From contig DLRY01000084.1 of NCBI GenBank assembly GCA_002500665.1, positions 1 to 10,473 of the forward strand: 10,473 bases of DNA, read 5' to 3'. The first letter of the stretch is position 1; each line of letters begins with the position of its first letter. The stretch is from Opitutia bacterium UBA7876. Lineage in GTDB: Bacteria > Verrucomicrobiota > Verrucomicrobiia > Opitutales > Seribacteraceae. Positions 1-7,625 of the stretch are shown one piece after another. The position numbers and the translations under genes are program-made. The notes under the pieces are model-generated. The model worked only from the letters and a program-made list of their open reading frames with translations. It did not search any database and was not told the origin of the DNA.

Positions 1-1782
1 GAATATGACGTCTGTGTATACGGCGGTACGCCGGGCGGAATCACAGCCGCAATCTCCGCGGCCCGGGAAGGAGCTTCGGTCGTGCTCCTTGAGCAGACCC
101 GACACGTGGGCGGGTTGACCACAAGCGGCTTGAACCGTGATGAGTGCAACCACTTGGATCGCCCGACATTGGGAGGCCTTTGTGAGCAGTTTATTGAAGA
201 GGCCGTCAAACGAAGTAAGGGCAGGTGGACGGAGGGCAATAGCCGCACTTGGCAGTCCGGAATCGCCGAGCGTGTTTTCCTCGAAATGCTGAAGAAAGCC
301 GCTGTGGAGGTGCGATACGAGCAGTTGCTGGATCAGGTAGGGAAAGACGGTGCCCGAATCACTGAGCTTCGCGTTCATGGCGGTAAGATCTACCGGGCGA
401 AGGTCTTCGTCGACGCCACATATGAAGGCGACTTGATGGCGAAAGCCGGAGTGTCCTACTCCGTCGGGCGTGAGTCTGCAGAGCAATATGGCGAATCGAT
501 TGCCGGCGTTCGCTACCTCGACGACAAGGTCGCCATCTCGCCTTTCGATGATGAGGGCAATCTGCTTTTTGGCGTGATGCCAGGCAAGCCGCCTGTAGCC
601 GGTTCTGCGAGCAAGGTGCCGATATGCTACAACGTCCGCCTCAATATTACCACAGATGAGACCAATAGGGTCCCGATCGACAAACCGAGCAACTACGACC
701 CGATGCAGCACGAATTGCTGGCACGCGCTCTCGAGGCGGGCCTGCTCAAAGATCTCAAGTCCATTATCGGTCTTTACCCAATGGGCGAAAGCAGTAAGCG
801 GGAGCTGAACAATCGCCAGTTTTCAATCGTGTCCATGAGCATCCCGGGCGCGCAAACCTCATGGGCCGAGGCCAGTTTCAAAGAGCGGGAAGCGATTCAC
901 CAAAAATACCGGGACTACACACACGGCATGCTCTGGTTCTTGAAAACGAATCCCCGGGTGCCCGAGCCCATTCGCGACGAGATGGCGCCCTACGGGTTTT
1001 GCAAAGACGAGTGGGCCGACAATGACCATTGGCCCCACTATCTCTATGTCCGTGCAGCCCGTCGCATGCAGGGAGAGATTATACTCACCCAAGCGGACGT
1101 CATCAAAGAGGTGGACAAAGAAGACGTGATCCACGTCGGCTCGCACTTCATCGATTGCCACCACGCTGCACGCTACGTTTCTGACTCGGGCCACATCATC
1201 AACGAGGGAAGGATCTGGAAAGTGGGGACGCGGTTCGACATTCCCTATCGCGCCATTACACCCAAGGCTGGCGAGTGTTCCAATTTGTTAGTGCCGGTGT
1301 GTGCCTCTGCCAGTCACGTCGCCTTCTGCACCATACGCCTCGAACCCACTTGGATGCACCTGGGCGAGGCGGCTGGGATCGCTGCGGTCATGGCAGGCAA
1401 ATCAGAGAAATCGGTGCAGGCGGTTGACGTCAAATCACTACAGGCTCGCTTGCTGGAGCTCGGCATTCCACTTGAGCATCCCATAGGGTCGATGGCCTAT
1501 GAAAAGAAGCGCGGCAAACCCAAAACGTTCTCGCCTGACGACGTGGTGAAGGAATTCTTCGCCAGTGCCGATAAGAATGGGGATGGAATGGCATCCCAGT
1601 CCGAATGGAATGCGGCGAGACCGACATGGAAATGGCTCTTTGACTACATGGACAAAGACAAGAACGGACAACTCGCCCGGGCCGAGTACAAGGCCTGGCA
1701 AACCTACAAGAAGGAACATCCGGACTGGCACAAGTCTCTCCGGGATAGTCTCAACCGAGGCAGTGTGAAGCAGCCCAACTGA
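1..1782 (+). CDS. FAD-dependent oxidoreductase with C-terminal EF-hand pair (5' end outside window)
   Basis: The reading frame is open from base 1, so the true start lies upstream; 593 residues are visible. Visible residues 2-38 form an FAD-binding Rossmann unit: a beta strand ending in GGTPGG (8-13), an acidic E31 at the end of the second strand that would contact the FAD ribose, and then HVGG (35-38). This variant glycine motif and the HVGGLTTSGL segment are typical of the FAD_oxidored family (PF12831), which is abundant in PVC bacteria. Two EF-hand-type calcium loops follow near the end: D524-N526-D528-G529-E535 and D551-D553-N555-G556-E562. The family is flavin-dependent but substrates are mostly unknown, so the oxidised compound cannot be named. 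The next gene lies 79 bases downstream on the same strand and encodes a glycosidase, so a sugar-related substrate is plausible. Probably only a signal peptide or a few residues are missing at the N-terminus. Confidence 0.88.
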   Translation, partial: EYDVCVYGGTPGGITAAISAAREGASVVLLEQTRHVGGLTTSGLNRDECNHLDRPTLGGLCEQFIEEAVKRSKGRWTEGNSRTWQSGIAERVFLEMLKKAAVEVRYEQLLDQVGKDGARITELRVHGGKIYRAKVFVDATYEGDLMAKAGVSYSVGRESAEQYGESIAGVRYLDDKVAISPFDDEGNLLFGVMPGKPPVAGSASKVPICYNVRLNITTDETNRVPIDKPSNYDPMQHELLARALEAGLLKDLKSIIGLYPMGESSKRELNNRQFSIVSMSIPGAQTSWAEASFKEREAIHQKYRDYTHGMLWFLKTNPRVPEPIRDEMAPYGFCKDEWADNDHWPHYLYVRAARRMQGEIILTQADVIKEVDKEDVIHVGSHFIDCHHAARYVSDSGHIINEGRIWKVGTRFDIPYRAITPKAGECSNLLVPVCASASHVAFCTIRLEPTWMHLGEAAGIAAVMAGKSEKSVQAVDVKSLQARLLELGIPLEHPIGSMAYEKKRGKPKTFSPDDVVKEFFASADKNGDGMASQSEWNAARPTWKWLFDYMDKDKNGQLARAEYKAWQTYKKEHPDWHKSLRDSLNRGSVKQPN

Positions 1783-1861
1783 CGCTGCTTAGTTGTCCAT
1801 GAAGAGACTGATGAAACTCACTATGCACAACGCAAAATCAATCTATACCGAAGCTAATGTC

Positions 1862-4840
1862 ATGAACACCCTGAAACCAAACGTGGCGGTCTTGTCGTCG
1901 CTTCTCTTTCTTCTCTTTGCAGACGTCGATACGGTTGTTGCGGCGGAGTACGTCGATGGAAAACTAGGCAAGGCGTTGATCCTCGACGGTAGTTCGCACA
2001 CCGTCAAAATCCCCCACTACGCCGGACTCAAGCCGGACAAGGCGATCACGATCTCCGCGTGGATCAAACCGGAAAGAGTCGGCAAAGGCGGTTGGGCGTG
2101 GCAGCAGATTTACAGGAAAGAGGATGGGAACGCCCGAGCCCTCATGGCGATTGGCGAGTACGAGAAGAAGCACAGTCTCTGCTTCGGCTTGGGGATCGGC
2201 GGGAAGTACGTCGAACATGGCGTTCCGCTTGAGCCGGCCAAGTTGCTCGACGGGAAATGGCACTTGGTCGTCGTGACGTTTGACGGCAAGACGATAAAAT
2301 TCTACGCAGACGGTTGGGGAATCGGCGCCAGCGCCAAGGCCACCGGATCAATTGACACACAGGGTGAAGCACCCGCGTATATCGGATCGGATAAAGGGAC
2401 CCGCGAATTTTTTAAGGGCGCCATCGACGATGTTCGGATCTACAACCGCACTGTTTCCTCTGGCGAAATCAAGACGATGGCCCGGGGTGATGGAAAGGGC
2501 CCCTTAGACGGCATCGTCGGTTGGTGGAAACTTGACGGAGACCTGAAAAACAGCGCCGACAATACGGCCACCGGATCGATGGCGCAGTTTCGTGGTGTCG
2601 ACAGGAAGTGGAAGGTGACGCCCTTCAGTCTTGCCGGGGCCCGGCTGGATATCCGCGCCGCTGGTGAAGCGGCGGTTCGCGTCACGATCCGGCCGATCGA
2701 TTCGAAACAGGAGTTTCCTTACACGCCTGCATTGATTAAGCGGGAATATCCCGAACCGGTCATCACTCTACGGAAACTCGATTCAAACTTTAAGCCACGC
2801 AAAGAAAAGGTGGGTCATCTAACCGTCGAGGTGACGGCCAAACCACTCACCGTGTTAGTCACAACGTCGGACAACAAGCCCGTGCAGAAGATCGCCTTTG
2901 CAGCCGAAGGGAAAATGTCCTTCGTTCTGGATGACCATCCGGTTCTGGGTCTCGGTGCAGGTGGACCGAAGCAGAGTGGCAAGTGGCAGGACGACAAAGT
3001 TGAGTTCGATCGACGCGGTCGGGCTCACGTTCTGCAACCTCGCTATGACACCATGGCCTATGGCTCAAGAAATCCTGTGGCGCTCCTGGCCGGGACGGGC
3101 GGCTGGGGATTATTTGTTGCGGCGCCCTGGGGCGACATTGATCTGACGTCCCAAAAAACCGGAACCTTTACACCTGCAATCCCCATTGAACCGGGCACCG
3201 TGGTTTCCCGCAGGCAGCAGCGGCAGGGTCGCATCGGATTGCCCCCACCAGCTTGGGAAACGGACGTCTACGACGTGTTTGTCTTCGATGCGCACGAGCC
3301 GACCAAGTTCATGAAAGACGTTTCGACGATCTCTGGACCGGCCGTACTGCCTCCGCGTTGGGCGATGGGTTACATGCAATCGCACCGGACCTTGGAAGAT
3401 GACGCGCAGATGGTTGGCATCCTCGACACCTTTCGTGAAAAACAAATCCCAGTCGACGCCGTCATCTACCTCGGCACCGGCTTCACGCCAAGCGGTTGGA
3501 ATACGAATCAGCCATCCTTCGAATTCAATCGCGGTGTGTTCAAGCGCGAACCCAAGGACGTGCTCTCCGACCTGCACGCGCTCCATGCCAAAGTCGTCGT
3601 CCACATGATCCCATGGGATCGGGACCGTCTGGAAACACTGCACGGATCCATTCCGCCCAAGTCCGGCGAGCCCGTGGACAAGCACCACATCGATTCTTAT
3701 TGGAAAGAGCACAATGCGCTGGTCGATACCGGCGTCGATGCGTGGTGGCCTGACGAGGGCGACTGGTTTAGCTTCCACGAGCGCATGAAGCGCCATCAAC
3801 TCTATTACGAAGGGCCCCTCTCCAAAACACCGAACGTCCGACCCTGGTCTTTGCATCGCAACGGCCATTTGGGCGTGGCGCGCTACGGCGGCTGGATCTG
3901 GTCGGGCGATACGCACGCTTCGTTCAAAACCCTCGAAGCGCAAATTGCCGTGGGCATCAACCACTCGCTGAGCCTTTCACCCTTCTGGGGTTCGGACATC
4001 GGCGGCTTCTATCCCACGCAGGATCTGACGGGTGAGCTCTACGCTCGGTGGTTTCAGTTCGCCGCCTTTACATCCTCGTTCCGCGGGCACGGGCGAACCT
4101 GGCAGATGCGACTGCCTTGGGGATGGGGTCTGAACAAAATGGGGCCGAAAGAAAGCAACACACCACCCTTGGAATCGGAGCTTAACAACCCCAAGATCGA
4201 ACCGATCGCCAAAAAATACGCCGAACTGCGTTACCAACTACTGAGTTACAACTACACGTTGGCATGGGAAGCCCGGACGATGGGCATGCCCATGATGCGG
4301 TCGCTGTGGCTGCACTACCCGAAGGACAAGCATGCTCGGGGCATCGGTAATGAGTATCTCTGGGGCCGCGACATGCTGATTGCCCCGGTGTATGAAAAGG
4401 GCGCGACGACCCGGGACGTCTATCTTCCCTCAGGTAAATGGTATGACTGGTGGACCGGCAATCTCGAGACCGGCGGTCGCACCGTGCACCGCTCCGTGGA
4501 TCTGGCCACGATGCCGATCTACGTTCGCGCCGGCGCGATCCTCCCGGTCGACCCCATCCGCCAATACACCGGACAAAAGGTCGACGAGCTCATGACACTC
4601 AAGATCTACCGAGGCGCCAACGGCAACTACACGCTGTACGACGACGACGGCACCAGCCTTGAGTACCTCCAAGGCGATTCAGTCCAGACACGGATCAAGT
4701 GGGACGACGCAGCCAAAACGCTGGGCATCGAGCCGGCGTCAAAGCAGACGGCCGCACGCACGTTCCAGGTTGAACTTATTCCTAATGGCGGAACCAAGAA
4801 GATTCAATACGCCGGTCAACGGTTAGAGCTGAAATTCTAA
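1862..4840 (+). CDS. Secreted LamG-GH31 alpha-glycosidase
   Basis: This 992-residue protein belongs to glycoside hydrolase family 31 (alpha-glucosidase, alpha-xylosidase and related retaining enzymes). The start ATG at 1862 was chosen because it places a signal peptide at the very N-terminus: positive MNTLK, a hydrophobic core around residues 8-20, and a likely cut near A28. The frame also opens at TTG 1793 and ATG 1799, which would add 21-23 residues that do not look like export signal. Residues about 32-200 form a LamG/concanavalin-like domain, and WWKLDGDL near 221 looks like the remnant of a second copy. Residues about 250-490 are the N-terminal beta-sandwich and about 497-800 the catalytic barrel. 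D631 in WWPDEGDW fits the GH31 nucleophile and D683 in WIWSGDTH fits the acid/base. FWGSDIGGFY, the WGRDMLIAPVYEKG segment (about 832) and a DUF5110-like end (about 911-970) complete the family pattern. The LamG domain probably binds or orients carbohydrate. The exact substrate cannot be read from the sequence. Confidence 0.93.
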   Translation: MNTLKPNVAVLSSLLFLLFADVDTVVAAEYVDGKLGKALILDGSSHTVKIPHYAGLKPDKAITISAWIKPERVGKGGWAWQQIYRKEDGNARALMAIGEYEKKHSLCFGLGIGGKYVEHGVPLEPAKLLDGKWHLVVVTFDGKTIKFYADGWGIGASAKATGSIDTQGEAPAYIGSDKGTREFFKGAIDDVRIYNRTVSSGEIKTMARGDGKGPLDGIVGWWKLDGDLKNSADNTATGSMAQFRGVDRKWKVTPFSLAGARLDIRAAGEAAVRVTIRPIDSKQEFPYTPALIKREYPEPVITLRKLDSNFKPRKEKVGHLTVEVTAKPLTVLVTTSDNKPVQKIAFAAEGKMSFVLDDHPVLGLGAGGPKQSGKWQDDKVEFDRRGRAHVLQPRYDTMAYGSRNPVALLAGTGGWGLFVAAPWGDIDLTSQKTGTFTPAIPIEPGTVVSRRQQRQGRIGLPPPAWETDVYDVFVFDAHEPTKFMKDVSTISGPAVLPPRWAMGYMQSHRTLEDDAQMVGILDTFREKQIPVDAVIYLGTGFTPSGWNTNQPSFEFNRGVFKREPKDVLSDLHALHAKVVVHMIPWDRDRLETLHGSIPPKSGEPVDKHHIDSYWKEHNALVDTGVDAWWPDEGDWFSFHERMKRHQLYYEGPLSKTPNVRPWSLHRNGHLGVARYGGWIWSGDTHASFKTLEAQIAVGINHSLSLSPFWGSDIGGFYPTQDLTGELYARWFQFAAFTSSFRGHGRTWQMRLPWGWGLNKMGPKESNTPPLESELNNPKIEPIAKKYAELRYQLLSYNYTLAWEARTMGMPMMRSLWLHYPKDKHARGIGNEYLWGRDMLIAPVYEKGATTRDVYLPSGKWYDWWTGNLETGGRTVHRSVDLATMPIYVRAGAILPVDPIRQYTGQKVDELMTLKIYRGANGNYTLYDDDGTSLEYLQGDSVQTRIKWDDAAKTLGIEPASKQTAARTFQVELIPNGGTKKIQYAGQRLELKF

Positions 4841-4860
4841 TAAGATGAGAAACCAGACTT

Positions 4861-4865
4861 AGGGA
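4861..4865 (+). promoter_or_regulatory. Ribosome binding site for the BNR-4 gene
   Basis: AGGGA lies 4 bases before the ATG at 4870 and 10 bases before a second in-frame ATG at 4876. The first spacing is slightly short and the second slightly long, so either start may be used. The choice changes only two residues before the signal peptide. Confidence 0.5.
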
Positions 4866-4869
4866 AAAA

Positions 4870-6117
4870 ATGATTATGAAATTATCCTTAAAATATATTT
4901 TAACACCCTGTTTGTTCGTATTTACTTTTATTACTTCATCAGGGTATGGCAAAGGGAAGCAAGACGATGCGTGGGGGCCCGTGGTTAATAACGCCTGGGG
5001 AAACCTCTATAAATTTCATCAGTCAAGGGCTCACTATCGCGGTGGAAAAACTTATCTGGCCTGGGTGGGTCCCGATAACCACCCTTACGTTTCCGTTTAT
5101 AGTCATAAAAAGAATGAATGGTCGTCTCATGAGCGGGTAGGGACGAACCTGATTTCACCGAAGGACTACCACGGCAATCCCTCCATACTGATTGATCGAG
5201 AAGGTTTTCTGCATGTGTTTTACGGGGGGCATAATAAAAAGATGCGCTACAGCAGATCTTCAAAACCGTTGAGTAATGATGATTGGCAGGACTATACGTC
5301 CCGCCTTCCTTATACCGAGAGTACCTATCCTCAGCTTTTCCTGATGTCCGACGGCACGATTTACAGTTTTTACCGCAGAAAAACTCATAGAGGAAACTGG
5401 TCCTACGTAACCAGTAAGGACAATGGCAGTACCTGGTCCAGGGAAGTGCATGTGCTCGATGGACGCTCTCCTCCGGGAAATGGATGGTACGCAGCATTCA
5501 CTAAGGACCCAAATCGTGACCATATCCATCTTATGTTCCTTTGGCACGCATCAAAGGACAACCTGCCCCATAGTCGACGAAATCTATATTACGTGAAAAT
5601 GGATCACACTACGGGAAAATGGACGAGCATGAAGAATGAAAAACTCAACACTCCTGTATCCTTTGAAGAGGCAAACGGAAAAGCGATGATCTTTGACTCA
5701 AAAAACAAATACAGCTCCATACCGCAGCATTGGGTCACCGTTGATGGGCGTCCTGTAGGACTCAATCGAATCAGCGAGGACGACGGCGCAGCAATCCGCC
5801 ACCTGCACGTATGGACGGGTGAGTCCTGGCGCACGCAAAAGGTGCCCATCGACGTTATATTGAAGCCGACAAAAAAAGAATGGGTAGGTTTTCGCTCCAG
5901 GGAAGGAACGGTTCAGAGATTCACCAGTAAGGATGAAGGCGCCCATTGGACCCCTCGTGAAGTTATTTTAAAGACCGATGGCGAACAAAATTTAAATGCC
6001 CTGTTTGCTGAAGCTCATCCCGATGCGGTTTTGGTAATCGTTGACAAAGTGGACGAGCAACGGGTTCCGGGCAAACAACGACTTTGGGTTTGGGGTGCCG
6101 CCGGATTTCTGGATTAA
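4870..6117 (+). CDS. Secreted BNR-4 repeat beta-propeller protein, possible polysaccharide lyase
   Basis: This 415-residue protein has an N-terminal signal peptide (hydrophobic stretch about residues 9-24, cut probably near 27). The rest resembles the BNR_4 family (PF15892): YHGNPSILIDREGFLHVFYG at 100-119, GGHNKKMRY at 119-127 and YSFYRR at 165-170. Two Asp-box turns are visible, SKDNGSTW (182-189) and SKDEGAHW (353-360), as expected for a beta-propeller of repeated four-stranded blades. H101 and H121 are 20 residues apart inside the most conserved segment. From memory, propeller-type ulvan lyases of PL24/PL25 use a histidine pair with very similar spacing, so a lyase role is possible but unproven. 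The gene is much more AT-rich than both neighbours (sampled lines 42-47% GC against 62-70% GC) and may have arrived separately. It starts 29 bases after the GH31 stop and is probably co-transcribed with it. Alternatives are a carbohydrate-binding or sialidase-like propeller without catalysis. Confidence 0.85.
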   Translation: MIMKLSLKYILTPCLFVFTFITSSGYGKGKQDDAWGPVVNNAWGNLYKFHQSRAHYRGGKTYLAWVGPDNHPYVSVYSHKKNEWSSHERVGTNLISPKDYHGNPSILIDREGFLHVFYGGHNKKMRYSRSSKPLSNDDWQDYTSRLPYTESTYPQLFLMSDGTIYSFYRRKTHRGNWSYVTSKDNGSTWSREVHVLDGRSPPGNGWYAAFTKDPNRDHIHLMFLWHASKDNLPHSRRNLYYVKMDHTTGKWTSMKNEKLNTPVSFEEANGKAMIFDSKNKYSSIPQHWVTVDGRPVGLNRISEDDGAAIRHLHVWTGESWRTQKVPIDVILKPTKKEWVGFRSREGTVQRFTSKDEGAHWTPREVILKTDGEQNLNALFAEAHPDAVLVIVDKVDEQRVPGKQRLWVWGAAGFLD

Positions 6118-6192
6118 AAAGGGAAAAGGGGAAACACATCCAATTCAAACAGGGAAAATCAGAACACGTTCATTCGGCAGCACAAAGCAAAC

Positions 6193-6270
6193 ATGACCGT
6201 CATCCTGACCAACGGTCTGCGCCGCGACGAACTCCTTGACCTGCTGCACTACTTGATGCACCTCAAGTAG
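6193..6270 (+). pseudogene. Probable C-terminal remnant of a PVC haem-binding domain protein
   Basis: A 25-codon stretch reads MTVILTNGLRRDELLDLLHY and ends LMHLK before a TAG stop. The pattern 'GL(t/s)xxELLDLLxYL' resembles the extreme C-terminus of the large PVC proteins that end in a CxxCH haem domain, where a helix of this kind closes the chain. The stretch is GC-rich, while the sequence on both sides is AT-rich and does not continue the domain. No CxxCH motif is found upstream in any frame of the gap. It therefore looks like a scrap left after deletion or replacement, rather than a functional gene. A real small peptide or a chance resemblance cannot be excluded; there is no clear ribosome binding site. 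Confidence 0.35.
6249..6270 (+). terminator. Perfect 8-bp stem-loop, possible terminator of the upstream operon
   Basis: CTACTTGA (6249-6256) and TCAAGTAG (6263-6270) are exact reverse complements around a 6-base loop, TGCACC. The hairpin lies about 130 bases after the BNR-4 stop and before the DUF1552 gene, where an operon boundary would make sense. It is followed by CCCCC and not by a T-tract, so it is not a classic intrinsic terminator. It also overlaps the end of the haem-protein remnant, so the symmetry might be coincidental. Confidence 0.25.
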
Positions 6271-6331
6271 CCCCCAATGCGTAGGTGCTTGCATGGCCTG
6301 TACTTTCGTCGATGAAAAGAGGTCAATGAGA

Positions 6332-6359
6332 TTGAAACTTTTGAATTACGAAATAGTTT
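6332..6359 (+). promoter_or_regulatory. Weak promoter candidate before the DUF1552/DUF1592 pair
   Basis: The last 50 or so bases before the ATG at 6375 are clearly AT-rich. TTGAAA (6332-6337) matches five of six bases of a -35 box, and TAGTTT (6354-6359) follows after 16 bases as a poor -10 match (three of six). No strong ribosome binding site is visible before the ATG; only GGA at 6370-6372. The rest of the 257-base gap from 6118 holds the remnant and stem-loop described separately, and nothing else I can recognise. Confidence 0.2.
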
Positions 6360-6374
6360 GTTAACCTTTGGATT

Positions 6375-7622
6375 ATGAACTTACAAGCATGCGATCGCCG
6401 CCAATTTCTTAGGAGCGCGGGGTTGTCTTTGGCTCTGCCATTTATGGAAAGCCAAGCAGTCGCGGCAAGTCAGACATCTCGAGCCAAGAAAATTTTGGCC
6501 ATTGGAAATCACCTTGGGTTTTATCCCGGAGCTTTCTTTCCGAAAGATGAGGGGGTGGATTACCTTAGTAGTCCGACCCTGAGGAATATTGAAAAACACC
6601 GTAAGGATTTTACGGTGTTTTCTCACCTCGACCATGACGTCGGGGGAGGGCATGGCGGGGTCAATGCGTTTCTCTGCGGTGTTCGCAAGCAGGAGTCCAA
6701 TGGTTTTCCGGAGAAAAACGTTTCCTTGGACCAGATTGCGGCCGAACACGTGGGCAGCGCTGCCCGCTTTCCATCCATTACGGCAGGAATCGGGGAAGGT
6801 ACGGATATGTGCTGGACGCGCACGGGAGTGCGTATTCCTCCCGTCAACAGTCCAGCCCGTTTGTTCAACGCTCTGTTTACGCAGTCCCCTCAGACCGTGC
6901 GTAAATCCGAGCGTGAACGAATGACCCATCGGAGTAGCGTACTGGATGCCTTGCTTGGTTCCGCCAAATCCCTTCACGGCGACCTCAACCCTACCGACCG
7001 CGACAAACTGGATCAGTACCTGACTTCAGTGCGCGAGGTGGAGCGACGCCTGCAGATGTCCAAGGAATGGTTGGACCGGCCGAAACCGAAACCGGGGATC
7101 CAACCAATCACCGATGAGGAGCGCATGGATATTGAGGAGATGCCACTCTTTTTCGATTTGCTCACCCTTGCCCTGCAGACTGACTCGACAAGGGTGGCCA
7201 CTTTTGAAATTCCACTTGGATTTACCACCACCGATTTGGACGGGGTTTCTTATGGCTATCACGGTCTTTCCCACCACAGCAAGGGAGAGGGCAAGTTGGC
7301 CGAGCTTCAAGTGGCCGAGGACTACATATTCACTCAAGTCAACCGATTGTTCGACGGTTTGCAGGAGGCTAAGATCTTCGATGATACCTTGGTAATCGTG
7401 GGCAGCGGGATGAGTGACGGTTCAAAGCACAGCAATAAGGACCTGCCCGTGCTGTTGGCCGGTGGAGGACTAAAGCACCAAGGGCACCTGGTTTCTCCCG
7501 AAGAGCACCATAAACGAGTCCCTCTGTGTAACCTTTGGCTTTCGGCCCTCCAATGGTTCGGTGTCGAGCGGGACGGTTTCGGCAAGAGCACCGGCACTTT
7601 TTCCGGATTGGACTTTTCATAA
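6375..7622 (+). CDS. Tat-exported DUF1552 family protein
   Basis: This 415-residue protein starts with a twin-arginine signal: DRRQFLRSAGLSLALPF at residues 7-23 contains RRxFL at 8-12, and AVAA at 28-31 gives a likely cut. Export in a folded state is therefore expected. The body matches the DUF1552 family (PF07586) in length and in features such as FYPGAFFPKDEG (about 50-61), a histidine-rich GGGHGGVNAFLCGV segment, and VGSGMSDGSKHSN followed by LPVLLAGGG near the C-terminus. The family is widespread in Planctomycetota and Verrucomicrobiota, nearly always next to a DUF1592-type haem protein, as here. Its reaction is unknown; the C-terminal layout recalls the DUF1501/alkaline-phosphatase-like superfamily, but I cannot identify a metal site with certainty. 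The stop TAA at 7620-7622 directly abuts the next reading frame, so the two products are probably made in a coupled way. Confidence 0.92.
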   Translation: MNLQACDRRQFLRSAGLSLALPFMESQAVAASQTSRAKKILAIGNHLGFYPGAFFPKDEGVDYLSSPTLRNIEKHRKDFTVFSHLDHDVGGGHGGVNAFLCGVRKQESNGFPEKNVSLDQIAAEHVGSAARFPSITAGIGEGTDMCWTRTGVRIPPVNSPARLFNALFTQSPQTVRKSERERMTHRSSVLDALLGSAKSLHGDLNPTDRDKLDQYLTSVREVERRLQMSKEWLDRPKPKPGIQPITDEERMDIEEMPLFFDLLTLALQTDSTRVATFEIPLGFTTTDLDGVSYGYHGLSHHSKGEGKLAELQVAEDYIFTQVNRLFDGLQEAKIFDDTLVIVGSGMSDGSKHSNKDLPVLLAGGGLKHQGHLVSPEEHHKRVPLCNLWLSALQWFGVERDGFGKSTGTFSGLDFS

Positions 7623-7625
7623 GTG

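Noticed and set aside
3110..3964. Open frame of 284 codons on the minus strand inside the GH31 gene
   Set aside because: It lies wholly opposite a well-recognised catalytic domain, has no recognisable domain or ribosome binding site, and is expected from GC-rich codon use on the other strand.
4870..4950. Possible lipoprotein signal in the BNR-4 protein because of an early cysteine (C14)
   Set aside because: The cysteine sits at the front of the hydrophobic stretch, too early and without a lipobox; a normal signal peptide fits better.
4985..5497. Open frame of 170 codons on the minus strand inside the BNR-4 gene
   Set aside because: The plus-strand gene here has conserved BNR-4 motifs; the antisense translation shows no recognisable motif.
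6118..6374. Possible insertion-sequence end or attachment site next to the BNR-4 gene, suggested by the composition change
   Set aside because: I found no terminal inverted repeats, target duplications, integrase or tRNA fragment in the gap or at the other side of the gene.
6381..6977. Open frame of 198 codons on the minus strand inside the DUF1552 gene
   Set aside because: It covers the Tat signal and conserved core of DUF1552 on the other strand and has no independent support.
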